Part shown: positions 4,826 to 12,051 of the stretch, piece after piece | How positions within the stretch are numbered: position 1 is the stretch's first letter | Layout of the letters: the number at the start of each line of letters is the position of its first letter | Assembly (NCBI GenBank): GCA_902795525.1 | Contig: CADBLN010000116.1 | Location: 1 to 13,168, forward strand | Direction of reading: 5' to 3' | Length of the DNA: 13,168 nt | DNA from: an uncultured Erysipelotrichaceae bacterium | GTDB taxonomy: Bacteria > Bacillota_I > Bacilli_A > Erysipelotrichales > Erysipelotrichaceae | Translations under genes and position numbers: made by a program | Notes under the pieces: model-generated | The model's input: the letters and a program-made list of their open reading frames with translations, nothing else | Databases searched by the model: none | What the model was told of the DNA's origin: nothing

Positions 4826-5319
4826 ACTAATCCTTGGATTGAATTAATATCAATCCTCTTCTGTGCTACATCAACGTTTTGGATAAAAGCCTCAACGTAA
4901 GGAATTAAAACTTCCTTTTCACCAATGTTTATTCTTAATAAAGTTTGATAACCATCTTCAACACTGGTGACAGTCCCAATGCACTTGTTATTCTCATAAA
5001 CATTACAACCTTGTAGCTCAAAATAATAATATTGGCCCACTGGCAGAGCATGAACATCTTCCTTGCTGATGTAGATGTCGCAACCTTTATATTTTTCAAC
5101 TAGGTTAATGTCCTCTAAGCCTTCAAAAAGAACTAATAAAAATTCTTTGTGCCAACGCATATTCTTCACTATCACAATCTCAAATTCATGATCCTTTTCA
5201 ATGTATAACTGTTGGCCTTTTTTAAAACGTATTTCAGCAAATTCAGTTAAAGATTTTACCTTTAATTCACCCTTTAAGCCAAAAGTATTAACAATGTTTC
5301 CAACTTTAATATATTCCAT
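4822..5319 (-). CDS. rimM: 16S rRNA processing protein RimM
   Basis: Assembly factor for the head of the 30S subunit that binds ribosomal protein S19. The N-terminal RimM domain shows VGNIVNTFGLKGELKVKS near residues 6-23; the C-terminal PRC-barrel shows YYYFELQGCNVYE, a DGYQTLLRI strand, and IPYVEAFIQNVD near the end, finishing IDINSIQGLV. Length, about 165 residues, is normal. The start is uncertain: ATG at 5319 or GTG at 5325 in the same frame, neither with a good ribosome binding site, because the region just upstream is the T-run of a terminator. It overlaps trmD by four bases. Confidence 0.93.
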   Translation of the reverse strand: MEYIKVGNIVNTFGLKGELKVKSLTEFAEIRFKKGQQLYIEKDHEFEIVIVKNMRWHKEFLLVLFEGLEDINLVEKYKGCDIYISKEDVHALPVGQYYYFELQGCNVYENNKCIGTVTSVEDGYQTLLRINIGEKEVLIPYVEAFIQNVDVAQKRIDINSIQGLV

Positions 5320-5330
5320 ATCCACATACC

Positions 5331-5354
5331 AAAAAAGGATGTTACATACATCCT
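5331..5354 (-). terminator. Intrinsic terminator between khpA and rimM
   Basis: On the minus strand AGGATGT (5354-5348) and ACATCCT (5342-5336) form a 7-bp stem around a five-base loop, followed by TTTTT. The stem takes in two bases of the khpA stop codon, and the T-run ends only a few bases before the rimM start. Expression of rimM and trmD from the rpsP promoter would require read-through. Confidence 0.75.
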
Positions 5355-5601
5355 AATATGACTCAAACTTAACTGAGATTCTTTTGCTGTCAAGGCGTGA
5401 ACAAACAGACAACATTTGTCTGATACTGCTTGCCATATTTCCTTGACGACCAATCAAACGTGCAATGTCCTCGCTTTTTGCATAAACATATAACACGATT
5501 TCATTTTCATTTAGTCCTTCCATGGTTTGGACCTTGACACTTTCAGGGTCTTCAACCATAGGTTGAACAATCTCCAATAATGTTTTTTCGTAGTTAATCA
5601 T
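5353..5601 (-). CDS. khpA: KH-domain RNA-binding protein KhpA
   Basis: Small RNA-binding protein of 82 residues, the usual size for KhpA (YlqC). It has the KH fold with the GxxG loop as IGRQGNMASSIRQML, Gly51-Gly54, preceded by the beta strand EIVLYVYAKSEDIARL. In Gram-positives it partners KhpB and affects cell elongation and small-RNA biology. Its ATG shares one base with the rpsP stop codon (TAATG), which couples the two genes. The usual rpsP-khpA-rimM order is kept. Confidence 0.93.
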   Translation of the reverse strand: MINYEKTLLEIVQPMVEDPESVKVQTMEGLNENEIVLYVYAKSEDIARLIGRQGNMASSIRQMLSVCSRLDSKRISVKFESY

Positions 5602-5858
5602 TATTTCTTTTGTTCATGAAATTTCTTCATGATCCCTTCTCTAGATAAGATACTCTTAACTGTATCTGAAGGTTGAGCACCATTATTTAACCATTTCATA
5701 ACAGCTTCTTCGTTAACCTTTACTTCATTACTTCTAGGATTGTAGAAACCAACTTCCTCAATAAATCTGCCATCTCTTGGAGCTCTTGAATCAGCAGCTA
5801 CAATACGATAGCTAGGTTGTTTTTTAGCACCCATTCTTTTTAAACGTAATTTAACCAT
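5601..5858 (-). CDS. rpsP: 30S ribosomal protein S16
   Basis: Small-subunit assembly protein of 85 residues, normal for bS16. It starts MVKLRLKRMGAKKQPSYRIV and contains the conserved ADSRAPRDGRFIEEVGFYNP, then the PSDTVKSILSREGI segment near the end. AAGGAG lies eight bases before ATG. It is first in a transcript that begins at a near-consensus promoter about 30 bases upstream of the start, with khpA coupled behind it. Confidence 0.97.
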   Translation of the reverse strand: MVKLRLKRMGAKKQPSYRIVAADSRAPRDGRFIEEVGFYNPRSNEVKVNEEAVMKWLNNGAQPSDTVKSILSREGIMKKFHEQKK

Positions 5859-5887
5859 AGTAATTTCTCCTTAAATAATACTACATA

Positions 5888-5915
5888 AATATAACACAAA
5901 GAAAAAACCTGTCAA
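5888..5915 (-). promoter_or_regulatory. Strong promoter for rpsP, embedded in the ffh terminator
   Basis: On the minus strand a perfect TTGACA (5915-5910) is followed after 16 bases by TATATT (5893-5888), with TGT just before it as an extended -10. The -35 box lies within the descending arm of the terminator at 5902-5935, so one stretch of DNA serves to stop ffh and start rpsP. Confidence 0.75.
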
Positions 5916-5935
5916 GTATTTTTGCTTAACAGGTT
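5902..5935 (-). terminator. Intrinsic terminator after ffh
   Basis: On the minus strand AACCTGTTAAG (5935-5925) and CTTGACAGGTT (5916-5906) form an 11-bp stem with one G-T pair and an eight-base loop, followed by a T-run. It stands about 60 bases after the ffh stop codon. The 139-base gap between ffh and rpsP otherwise holds only the rpsP promoter and ribosome binding site. Confidence 0.85.
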
Positions 5936-5997
5936 TGTGTTTTTAAGACACCTCTTTTTTCAAAAGATACAAACCAAGGTCATCAGTGTGATTGACA

Positions 5998-7305
5998 CTA
6001 GAACCTAAATCCACCCATCTGACCCATGAGTTTTTTCATTCTTTCAAAATTGTTAATTAGTTTATTTACTTCTTGAACCGAAGTACCAGAACCTTTCGCA
6101 ATCCTATTTTTATGGGAAGATCTCAGTCTGCTTGGATCTTGTCTTTCACTAGGAGTCATTGAAAGGATGATAGCCTCGGTCCTTTTCATCGCTCCTTCAG
6201 TATCAGTATTATCCAACATCTCACTATACTGATTCATGCCAGGAAGCATCTTCATTAATCCTGAAAGTGGTCCTAACTTTTTCATTTGTCTCATTTGAGT
6301 TAACATGTCTTCTAAGTTAAACTTACCACTCATCAATCTTTGAGCAGCTTTTTCCATTTCAGCTTCATCTAATTCTGCTTCTGCTTTTTCAATTAATGTT
6401 TGCAGGTCTCCCATGCCTAAGATACGTGAAGCCATTCGGTCTGGATAGAAGACATCAATGTCATCAATCTTCTCGCCAGTACCAACAAACTTAACAGGAA
6501 CATCGGTGATACTTCTAACTGATAGAACACCACCACCTCTAGCATCACCATCAAACTTAGTTACTATCAAACCTGTAACCTTTAACAAATCATCAAAGCT
6601 CTTAGCCACATTGACAATGTCTTGACCAGTCATTGCATCTACAGTCAGTAAGATTTCATCTGGTTTGAATTGCTGTTTCAGAGTGTTGAGTTCATCCATC
6701 AATTCTTCATCAATGTGCAAACGACCAGCAGTATCAATTAATACGGTATCATAGCCATTCTTTTGAGCGTAAACTAAACCCTCTTTGACTGTCTCAACAA
6801 CAGGAGTATTCACCCCTTTAGTAAAAACTTCAATGTTAATCTGTTTTCCTAAAGTTTGGAGCTGCTCAATAGCGGCTGGTCTTATGATATCTGCCGCAAT
6901 GATCATTGGCTTACGGTTTTGTTTCTCAGAAATAAGCTTAGCAATCTTTGCGACACTAGTAGTTTTACCAGTACCCTGCAAGCCAACTACCATAACAGTA
7001 GTAATGCCGCTTTGTTTATAAGATAGTTCAGCCTGAGCCTCCCCCAACAGTTTTACAATTTCATTATTAACAACCTTATAAACCTGTTGGTCTGGATTTA
7101 AGGCTTGCGATACTTGAATGCCAACCATTTCTTCTTTAATGGTATTGATAAAGTTTTTAACAACACCATAGTTAACATCGGCTTCCAGTAAAGCTATCCT
7201 GATTTCCTTCAACATGCTATCCATGTTTTTCTCAGTTAATTGATCTTTTCCTGCGATATGTTTAAATGCCGCAGTGAGTCTTGAACTTAATGATTCAAAT
7301 GCCAT
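5998..7305 (-). CDS. ffh: Signal recognition particle protein Ffh
   Basis: GTPase of the signal recognition particle; binds 4.5S/6S RNA and signal sequences and delivers ribosomes to FtsY at the membrane. The 435 residues show the N domain (about 1-90), the G domain with P-loop GLQGTGKTT at 108-116, RPAAIEQL at 142-149, DTAGRLH at 191-197, TKFDGDARGGG at 249-259 and VGTGEK at 274-279, then the methionine-rich M domain (about 296-435) with the RNA-binding NRIAKGSGTSVQEV near 400. Upstream lies the divergent superoxide reductase gene, not ylxM, which usually precedes ffh in Firmicutes. A GAGG about 13 bases before ATG is a loosely placed ribosome binding site. Confidence 0.98.
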   Translation of the reverse strand: MAFESLSSRLTAAFKHIAGKDQLTEKNMDSMLKEIRIALLEADVNYGVVKNFINTIKEEMVGIQVSQALNPDQQVYKVVNNEIVKLLGEAQAELSYKQSGITTVMVVGLQGTGKTTSVAKIAKLISEKQNRKPMIIAADIIRPAAIEQLQTLGKQINIEVFTKGVNTPVVETVKEGLVYAQKNGYDTVLIDTAGRLHIDEELMDELNTLKQQFKPDEILLTVDAMTGQDIVNVAKSFDDLLKVTGLIVTKFDGDARGGGVLSVRSITDVPVKFVGTGEKIDDIDVFYPDRMASRILGMGDLQTLIEKAEAELDEAEMEKAAQRLMSGKFNLEDMLTQMRQMKKLGPLSGLMKMLPGMNQYSEMLDNTDTEGAMKRTEAIILSMTPSERQDPSRLRSSHKNRIAKGSGTSVQEVNKLINNFERMKKLMGQMGGFRF

Positions 7306-7331
7306 ATATCTATCACATCCTCGCCTTTGTT

Positions 7332-7340
7332 ATTATAGCA
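7332..7340 (-). promoter_or_regulatory. Extended -10 promoter for ffh
   Basis: On the minus strand the gap before ffh contains TGCTATAAT, a perfect -10 with the TGn extension, about 30 bases before the start codon. No clear -35 box is seen; its expected position falls on the near-palindrome at 7345-7370. Confidence 0.55.
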
Positions 7341-7344
7341 TATT

Positions 7345-7370
7345 ACTTGTAAAGAAATTTCTTTTTAAGT
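7345..7370. promoter_or_regulatory. 26-bp near-palindrome, possible operator between ffh and the superoxide reductase gene
   Basis: The sequence ACTTGTAAAGAAA followed by TTTCTTTTTAAGT pairs in 11 of 13 positions, with a perfect 14-bp core AAAGAAATTTCTTT (7351-7364). It occupies the spacer of the reductase promoter and the -35 zone of the ffh promoter, a position where a bound protein could block either. It does not clearly match the PerR, Fur or Rex boxes I know, although its left half resembles part of a Rex site. Confidence 0.45.
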
Positions 7371-7375
7371 ACGAT
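7347..7375 (+). promoter_or_regulatory. Promoter candidate for the superoxide reductase gene
   Basis: TTGTAA (7347-7352) and TACGAT (7370-7375) are separated by 17 bases, and the transcript would start shortly before the AGAGAGAGG ribosome binding site. Each box matches the sigma-A consensus at four positions, so the promoter is moderate. Confidence 0.45.
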
Positions 7376-7400
7376 ATATTTATAAGAGAGAGGTAATAAA

Positions 7401-7775
7401 ATGGTCAAGTTTTTAAAATGTAACGAATGCGGCAAAATGGTAATTGAAGTTATTGGTAGTGCATGCCCAACTAAATGCTGTGGTGAAGCTATGGTTGAGT
7501 TAGTTGCTAACACTACAGATGCAGCAAATGAAAAACACGTTCCTGTATGTAATATTGAAGGAAATTTAGTGACTGTATCAGTTGGCTCAGTAGAACACCC
7601 AATGACACCAGAACACTACATTCAATTTATTGTATTGGAAACAACTGAAGGTTATAAGTATCACGAGCTTACTCCTGAAGACAAGCCTGTCACAACGTTC
7701 GCTTTAGCTGAAGGAGAAAAAGTTGTTGCTGCTTATGAATTCTGTAATCTTCATGGTTTGTGGAAAGCTGAATAA
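7401..7775 (+). CDS. dfx: Desulfoferrodoxin, superoxide reductase
   Basis: Cytosolic non-haem iron enzyme that reduces superoxide to peroxide without making oxygen, typical of anaerobes. The 124-residue protein is the two-domain form. The N-terminal desulforedoxin domain binds one iron by Cys7, Cys10, Cys26 and Cys27 (CNEC and CCGE). The C-terminal domain has the active-site iron ligands His46 in the EKH motif, His66 in EHPM, His72 in PEHYI, and Cys115 and His118 in FCNLHGLW. The EKHVPV loop carries the catalytic Glu and Lys. AGAGAGAGG precedes the ATG by about seven bases. It is the only plus-strand gene, divergent from ffh and convergent with thiI, so it stands alone. Confidence 0.95.
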   Translation: MVKFLKCNECGKMVIEVIGSACPTKCCGEAMVELVANTTDAANEKHVPVCNIEGNLVTVSVGSVEHPMTPEHYIQFIVLETTEGYKYHELTPEDKPVTTFALAEGEKVVAAYEFCNLHGLWKAE

Positions 7776-7781
7776 TTAAAC

Positions 7782-7803
7782 AAGGCGCTAATCATAGCGC
7801 CTT
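7782..7803 (+). terminator. Hairpin terminator after the superoxide reductase gene
   Basis: AAGGCGCTA (7782-7790) and TAGCGCCTT (7795-7803) form a perfect 9-bp stem with a four-base loop, six bases after the stop codon. The T-run on the plus strand is short; on the minus strand the hairpin is followed by TGTTTAATT, so it may also stop transcripts coming from thiI. Confidence 0.7.
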
Positions 7804-7827
7804 TAACATGATAATTAAGACATTAAT

Positions 7828-7855
7828 TGAAAAGAGGATTATAAATAATCCTCTT
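7828..7855 (-). terminator. Terminator of the ezrA-iscS-thiI unit, overlapping the thiI stop
   Basis: On the minus strand AAGAGGATTA (7855-7846) and TAATCCTCTT (7841-7832) form a perfect 10-bp stem around a four-base loop, followed by TTC. The ascending arm and loop are the last codons of thiI, and the stop codon is the start of the descending arm. The T-run is short. Confidence 0.7.
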
Positions 7856-9035
7856 CATTATTGCTGTTTGGATAAATTATTTCCACTTCCGTATTGTCAA
7901 CAGCTTGTTGAAGAAGCGGTTTCCAATCAAAGAAGGATTCCTGTTTTTCAACCTTTAGAATATGGGGCTTGGTCACAGGATTCTTTGGTGTAAAGATTGT
8001 ACAACAATCTTCATAAGGCAGAATTGATGTTTCATAAGTTTTTATTTTCTCAGCCAAATCAATGATTTCCAACTTGTCATACGTTACAACTGGTCTAATG
8101 ACTGGTAAATCACTGACAGCATTAATGACTCCAATGCTATTTAGAGTTTGGCTGGCAACCTGACCAATGCTTTCACCATTAACAATCGCTAAACATCTGT
8201 TTCTGTTTGCTATCTCATTCGCAATACGATACATCATTCTTCTCATGATGGTAATCGCATATTCCTCATCACAATTTCGATATATTGCCAACTGAAGTTC
8301 AGTAAATGGCACAACATGTAATTTGATTCTACCTTGATAACTGGAAATAATGCGCGCTAACTCCTTGACCTTATTTAAAGCTTCTTGAGAAGTATAAGGC
8401 ATTGAGGCATAGTGAATGCATTCAATCTCCACACCCCTTTTCATCGTTAGATAACCTGCTACTGGAGAATCAATGCCTCCCGATAACATCAACAAGGCTT
8501 TTTCACCAACACCAACAGGATAACCGCCGGCTCCTAAGATTGTTTCACACATTATGTAAGTAGCTTGCTCTCTTATTTCCACAACTACTGGATAGTCTGG
8601 ATTGTGGACATCAACTTTCATGTTTTCGTTATTTTTGAGAATTGCTGAAGCAACAGCTCTATTAATCTCATCAGAATGGTGTGGGAACTGTTTATTGGCG
8701 CGTTTTGTTATAACCTTGAAAGTTCCACCTTTATCCATCATTAGTTGCTTAGAGGCCTCTACAATAGCTTCTAAATCATTTTCAACTTTGATGGTTGGCG
8801 CAAAAGCTCTAATTCCAAAGATTTTCTCTAAAACCGGACTTATTTCCTTTGGATCTGTACCATTTAGATGAATATAGATGTGGTCCCTAGTTCTTTCATA
8901 TTTCAAATTCTCATATTTTTGGAGAGCTCTTTGAATATTCAACGCTAATTGCTTAATAAAATCTTTTTTATTCTTGCCTTTAGTACTCAATTCCCCAAAA
9001 CGTATCAAGATAAACTCATATTCAATTTTAGCCAT
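7839..9035 (-). CDS. thiI: tRNA sulfurtransferase ThiI
   Basis: Makes 4-thiouridine at position 8 of tRNA and may supply sulfur for the thiamine thiazole ring. The 398 residues comprise an N-terminal ferredoxin-like region, a THUMP domain (about 60-165), and a PP-loop ATP-binding domain with LSGGIDSPVAGY at 184-195 that adenylates the target uridine. The C-terminal rhodanese domain of the E. coli enzyme is absent, as usual in Firmicutes, but the Cys pair in YEDCCTIFTP (Cys344, Cys345) is kept. Its ATG lies inside the end of the cysteine desulfurase gene (8-base overlap) behind a strong GGAGG. Pairing with that gene indicates direct sulfur transfer. Confidence 0.96.
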   Translation of the reverse strand: MAKIEYEFILIRFGELSTKGKNKKDFIKQLALNIQRALQKYENLKYERTRDHIYIHLNGTDPKEISPVLEKIFGIRAFAPTIKVENDLEAIVEASKQLMMDKGGTFKVITKRANKQFPHHSDEINRAVASAILKNNENMKVDVHNPDYPVVVEIREQATYIMCETILGAGGYPVGVGEKALLMLSGGIDSPVAGYLTMKRGVEIECIHYASMPYTSQEALNKVKELARIISSYQGRIKLHVVPFTELQLAIYRNCDEEYAITIMRRMMYRIANEIANRNRCLAIVNGESIGQVASQTLNSIGVINAVSDLPVIRPVVTYDKLEIIDLAEKIKTYETSILPYEDCCTIFTPKNPVTKPHILKVEKQESFFDWKPLLQQAVDNTEVEIIYPNSNNEEDYL

Positions 9036-10149
9036 ATTTATCTAAAACCTCCTGGAGATCAATCACAAATCCCTTAATATCATCCCAACTCATTAAGTGG
9101 GAAAAAGACAATCTAATGGTTCCCCTCAAACGATTAATATCACTATACATTTGAGCTATCACATGGGAAACTTTTTGTTTAGAATCACAAGTGCTTAAAG
9201 CACTAACACAATAGCCTTTCAAAGATAAAGCATTCATCATAACTTCACTTGGTATTGTTAAACAAGAAAAATTCAAAACGTATGGTGAAGCGTCACTAGG
9301 TGAATTAATCACAATGTGATCCATCTTCTCTAACTCATTCCTTAGATACTCATTATATTCTTTCACAACTTCAGTATTGTGATTCTGTTGTTGAAAGGCT
9401 AACCTCATTGTTTTGCCAAACAATATACATGCCGGTGAATTGAGGGTACCACCTCTTAACCCTGATTCTTGTTGGCCGCCTGAAATAACCGGGGCAATTT
9501 GAACATGGTTTCTTTTTACTAGTATTCCACTGCCTTTTAAGCCATAAATCTTGTGGGCACTGAACGTTGCCAGATCAATATCACTTAAGTCTATCTCCAT
9601 CTTTCCAAGCGCTTGGACACAATCACTGTGGAAATAGCAGTTATGATAATTCTTCACAATCTTTTTGATTTCTTCAATTGGCTGAATGGCTCCAGTTTCA
9701 TTATTCACATACATAACCGAAACCAGAATTGTATCATTTCTAATAGCCTTTTTAAGCTCTTCAACGACTACTTTACCATCCTGATTAACCGGCAAGTAAG
9801 TAACATCAAAACCTGCATATTCTTGCAGCCACTTGCAACTATTAAGAATACTTGAGTGTTCTATGCTTGAAACAATTATATGCTTACCTTTGTTTTGGTT
9901 TTTGAAAGCTACTCCTTTAATGGCTAGATTGTTGGCTTCACTTCCTCCAGAAGTAAAAATAATCTGGGAGTCCTTAACAGCTAATAAATCCGCCATTTGT
10001 TGGCGGGATTTATTAATAAGTTTATCTATTTCCAAACCATCAGGATAGATGGATTCTGAATTTACATAATACTTCCTCAATACTTCATCATAAGTTTTAA
10101 GCACTTCTTCGCTCACTGGTGTAGTTGAGGCGTAGTCAAAATATTTCAT
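9028..10149 (-). CDS. iscS: Cysteine desulfurase, NifS/IscS family
   Basis: Pyridoxal-phosphate enzyme that removes sulfur from cysteine as an enzyme-bound persulfide. Of 373 residues, the cofactor Lys200 is in SAHKIYG; His98 (SIEHSS), Asp176 and Gln179 (HSDCVQA) are the usual cofactor contacts; GGQQESGLRGGT lies at about 224-235. The catalytic Cys is probably Cys321 in STCDSKQKVSHV. Position between ezrA and thiI matches the specialised NifZ-type desulfurase of Bacillus, which serves ThiI rather than iron-sulfur assembly. It starts two bases after the ezrA stop, with AAAGGG inside ezrA as ribosome binding site, and overlaps thiI. Confidence 0.94.
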   Translation of the reverse strand: MKYFDYASTTPVSEEVLKTYDEVLRKYYVNSESIYPDGLEIDKLINKSRQQMADLLAVKDSQIIFTSGGSEANNLAIKGVAFKNQNKGKHIIVSSIEHSSILNSCKWLQEYAGFDVTYLPVNQDGKVVVEELKKAIRNDTILVSVMYVNNETGAIQPIEEIKKIVKNYHNCYFHSDCVQALGKMEIDLSDIDLATFSAHKIYGLKGSGILVKRNHVQIAPVISGGQQESGLRGGTLNSPACILFGKTMRLAFQQQNHNTEVVKEYNEYLRNELEKMDHIVINSPSDASPYVLNFSCLTIPSEVMMNALSLKGYCVSALSTCDSKQKVSHVIAQMYSDINRLRGTIRLSFSHLMSWDDIKGFVIDLQEVLDKYG

Positions 10150-10151
10150 GC

Positions 10152-11912
10152 TTAAGCTTCATCCCTTTTACTAGCTAACAGCTTATTAACGGTTTCAGGA
10201 TGCAGTCTGCGTAAAGCATTCATCGCAATAGTCAAGGCTTGAGTATACTCACCATTTCGATATGCTAATTCACTTCTTGTTAATTCACTATCGATGTCTG
10301 AGTAGGTTGAGCGATATTGATTACCAATCACAATCGCATTCTCAGCCATAATTGCAGTTCCCAAAATCCTATTAACACTTTCAAATAATTGAGAGATTAA
10401 ATCAACAGCACTATTCTTTAGAGAATTGACTAAAGTTACATTTATAGGATTTTCTTCTAATAAAGCTTCTAGTTTATTTATGTATTCCTCTGCTTTATCT
10501 AAATCGTCATTATATTGGTTAGAAATATTTGTAATGCGGTTGTTTCTAATTTTTGCTTGAACCTCTGACAACACGATTGAAAGTTTAGTTAGTTGTTCTC
10601 TAGCGCTTTCCTCATCAGCACTTGCACTTCTTACGCTCTCACTAAGTTTATTAACTGTGTTCAAACATACCACAATCTCAGTATTTAGCTGTGATAGCTT
10701 CAACAATGTATCACTTGCTGGATTATTGTTTTCTTGTATGCTGTTCATAATGATATGACATTGTTCATTTAAACTATTAGCTTTGGCAGCGGCTTCACCC
10801 AAACCTTCGCCTTGGGTATCTAAACCATATCTTGCGGTCAATTCTTCAAAGTTGTTGTTTAGATTATCAACCAGATTCTTTAAGCTTGCCATATTACGAT
10901 TGGTGACTTCGCGCATGCTCATAAGTTCATCATGAGCACTCTTCTCTTTTTCAATGGCTTGTTTAAGCTGATTCAAACGCTTTTCACAATCCAAAAGATG
11001 TTCATTAACACCATTTATATCACATTGCTTGATACGTCTTAGATCCTCTTGTAAGGAATCATTGATAAGACCTAGATTACTATTTATTTCTAAATGCTCT
11101 AAATAAGCCCCTTGTTGCTTGATTAAGGCATATGAATTCTGCACTTCTTCAACCATTGCTGGCACTTCACTCTTGGCTACATTAATTAGTTCTGGTATCG
11201 ATTGAACGGTATTATTCAAAGCTTCTATGCTAGCCTTGATCTCCTCTGTTTTTTCATTTGCTCTATCAAAATCATTAGCAGCCATGATTGTTTCAAACTC
11301 AGAAAACTGATGATCAATACCATTAATTCTTTGGTCTAAAGCTTCCCAACAAAACAGGAATTGATCTGGGTTATTATTGATTGATAATTTGATATTATGG
11401 TAAATATCTTTCAAATCAGTAATCTTGCTTCTTTGTTGATCTTCTTTTTCTAAAATTGTATTCAAAACACCATCAAGCTCCGTTACTGTCTTTGATGTTG
11501 TTGCTAGTAAAGTACTTATCTCATTATTGTTGTTAGCTGCATCGCGATATTTTCTAAGTTGCATGAATTCATCAGAATCAGCAATCATGTCTTGAAGTTT
11601 TTTGAGGTTGCTTTGAACTACTTCAAAATTGTCCTGGCAAGTATTAAAAGTCTCGGCAACATCTCGATTAACCCTAGCTAAAGCTAATGCTTTAGTTACC
11701 TTGAATGGTAAAGGCACACTCCTCAAAGAGTTTAGTTTTATTTGAAACTCTTCAATCTGTTTTTGTAACTTATTCTTATTTGCGTTGCTTCTTAACACAA
11801 ACAAAATAATTGCTACACAAACTAATAAAACTACATAAAAATAAGGAGAATTAGTCAGTTCTTGTAAACTACTGTTCTCACTAGTTGTTGAAACTTCTTG
11901 CCACTTTGCCAT
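10152..11912 (-). CDS. ezrA: Septation ring formation regulator EzrA (probable)
   Basis: Membrane-anchored coiled-coil protein that binds FtsZ and controls division-ring placement and growth. From the ATG at 11912 it has 586 residues, close to the family's roughly 560-575. One membrane helix lies at about 24-41 (YFYVVLLVCVAIILFVL), then a long, almost wholly helical Gln-, Asn-, Leu- and Glu-rich cytosolic region with heptad-like spacing, as in the spectrin-like repeats of EzrA. No enzyme motifs are seen. Sequence drifts fast in this family, so the call leans on architecture and on the ezrA-nifZ-thiI neighbourhood known in Bacillus. AGAGGTG lies six bases before the chosen ATG; a GTG at 11921 is part of that ribosome binding site and is rejected. 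Confidence 0.8.
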   Translation of the reverse strand: MAKWQEVSTTSENSSLQELTNSPYFYVVLLVCVAIILFVLRSNANKNKLQKQIEEFQIKLNSLRSVPLPFKVTKALALARVNRDVAETFNTCQDNFEVVQSNLKKLQDMIADSDEFMQLRKYRDAANNNNEISTLLATTSKTVTELDGVLNTILEKEDQQRSKITDLKDIYHNIKLSINNNPDQFLFCWEALDQRINGIDHQFSEFETIMAANDFDRANEKTEEIKASIEALNNTVQSIPELINVAKSEVPAMVEEVQNSYALIKQQGAYLEHLEINSNLGLINDSLQEDLRRIKQCDINGVNEHLLDCEKRLNQLKQAIEKEKSAHDELMSMREVTNRNMASLKNLVDNLNNNFEELTARYGLDTQGEGLGEAAAKANSLNEQCHIIMNSIQENNNPASDTLLKLSQLNTEIVVCLNTVNKLSESVRSASADEESAREQLTKLSIVLSEVQAKIRNNRITNISNQYNDDLDKAEEYINKLEALLEENPINVTLVNSLKNSAVDLISQLFESVNRILGTAIMAENAIVIGNQYRSTYSDIDSELTRSELAYRNGEYTQALTIAMNALRRLHPETVNKLLASKRDEA

Positions 11913-11938
11913 ACCAAACACCTCTTATTATATATTTT

Positions 11939-11968
11939 AACATAACAGCGTCGTTTGTTAATTATCAA
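11939..11968 (-). promoter_or_regulatory. Promoter candidate for ezrA-iscS-thiI
   Basis: On the minus strand TTGATA (11968-11963) is followed after 18 bases by TATGTT (11944-11939), about 27 bases before the ezrA start. A second TATAAT lies nearer the ribosome binding site but without a -35. An AT-rich 8-bp hairpin, GTAAAAAA with TTTTTTAC (11973-11992), lies just upstream. Confidence 0.5.
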
Positions 11969-12007
11969 TTATGTAAAAAAAGCATTTTTTACTGCTGCCT
12001 TTAAGAC

Positions 12008-12030
12008 AAAAAGCGCCTTAACTTAGGCGC
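12008..12030 (-). terminator. Intrinsic terminator after the Mur ligase gene
   Basis: On the minus strand GCGCCT (12030-12025) and AGGCGC (12018-12013) form a GC-rich 6-bp stem with a six-base loop, followed at once by TTTTT. It lies about 20 bases after the stop codon and separates this gene from ezrA. Confidence 0.85.
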
Positions 12031-12051
12031 CTTGAGTATTCTATATTCTAA

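Noticed and set aside
7808..7993. Plus-strand open frame at the end of thiI
   Set aside because: It lies over the thiI terminator and coding end, without a promoter or ribosome binding site.
11913..11921. GTG start for ezrA adding three residues
   Set aside because: The GTG overlaps the AGAGGTG ribosome binding site that is correctly spaced for the ATG at 11912.
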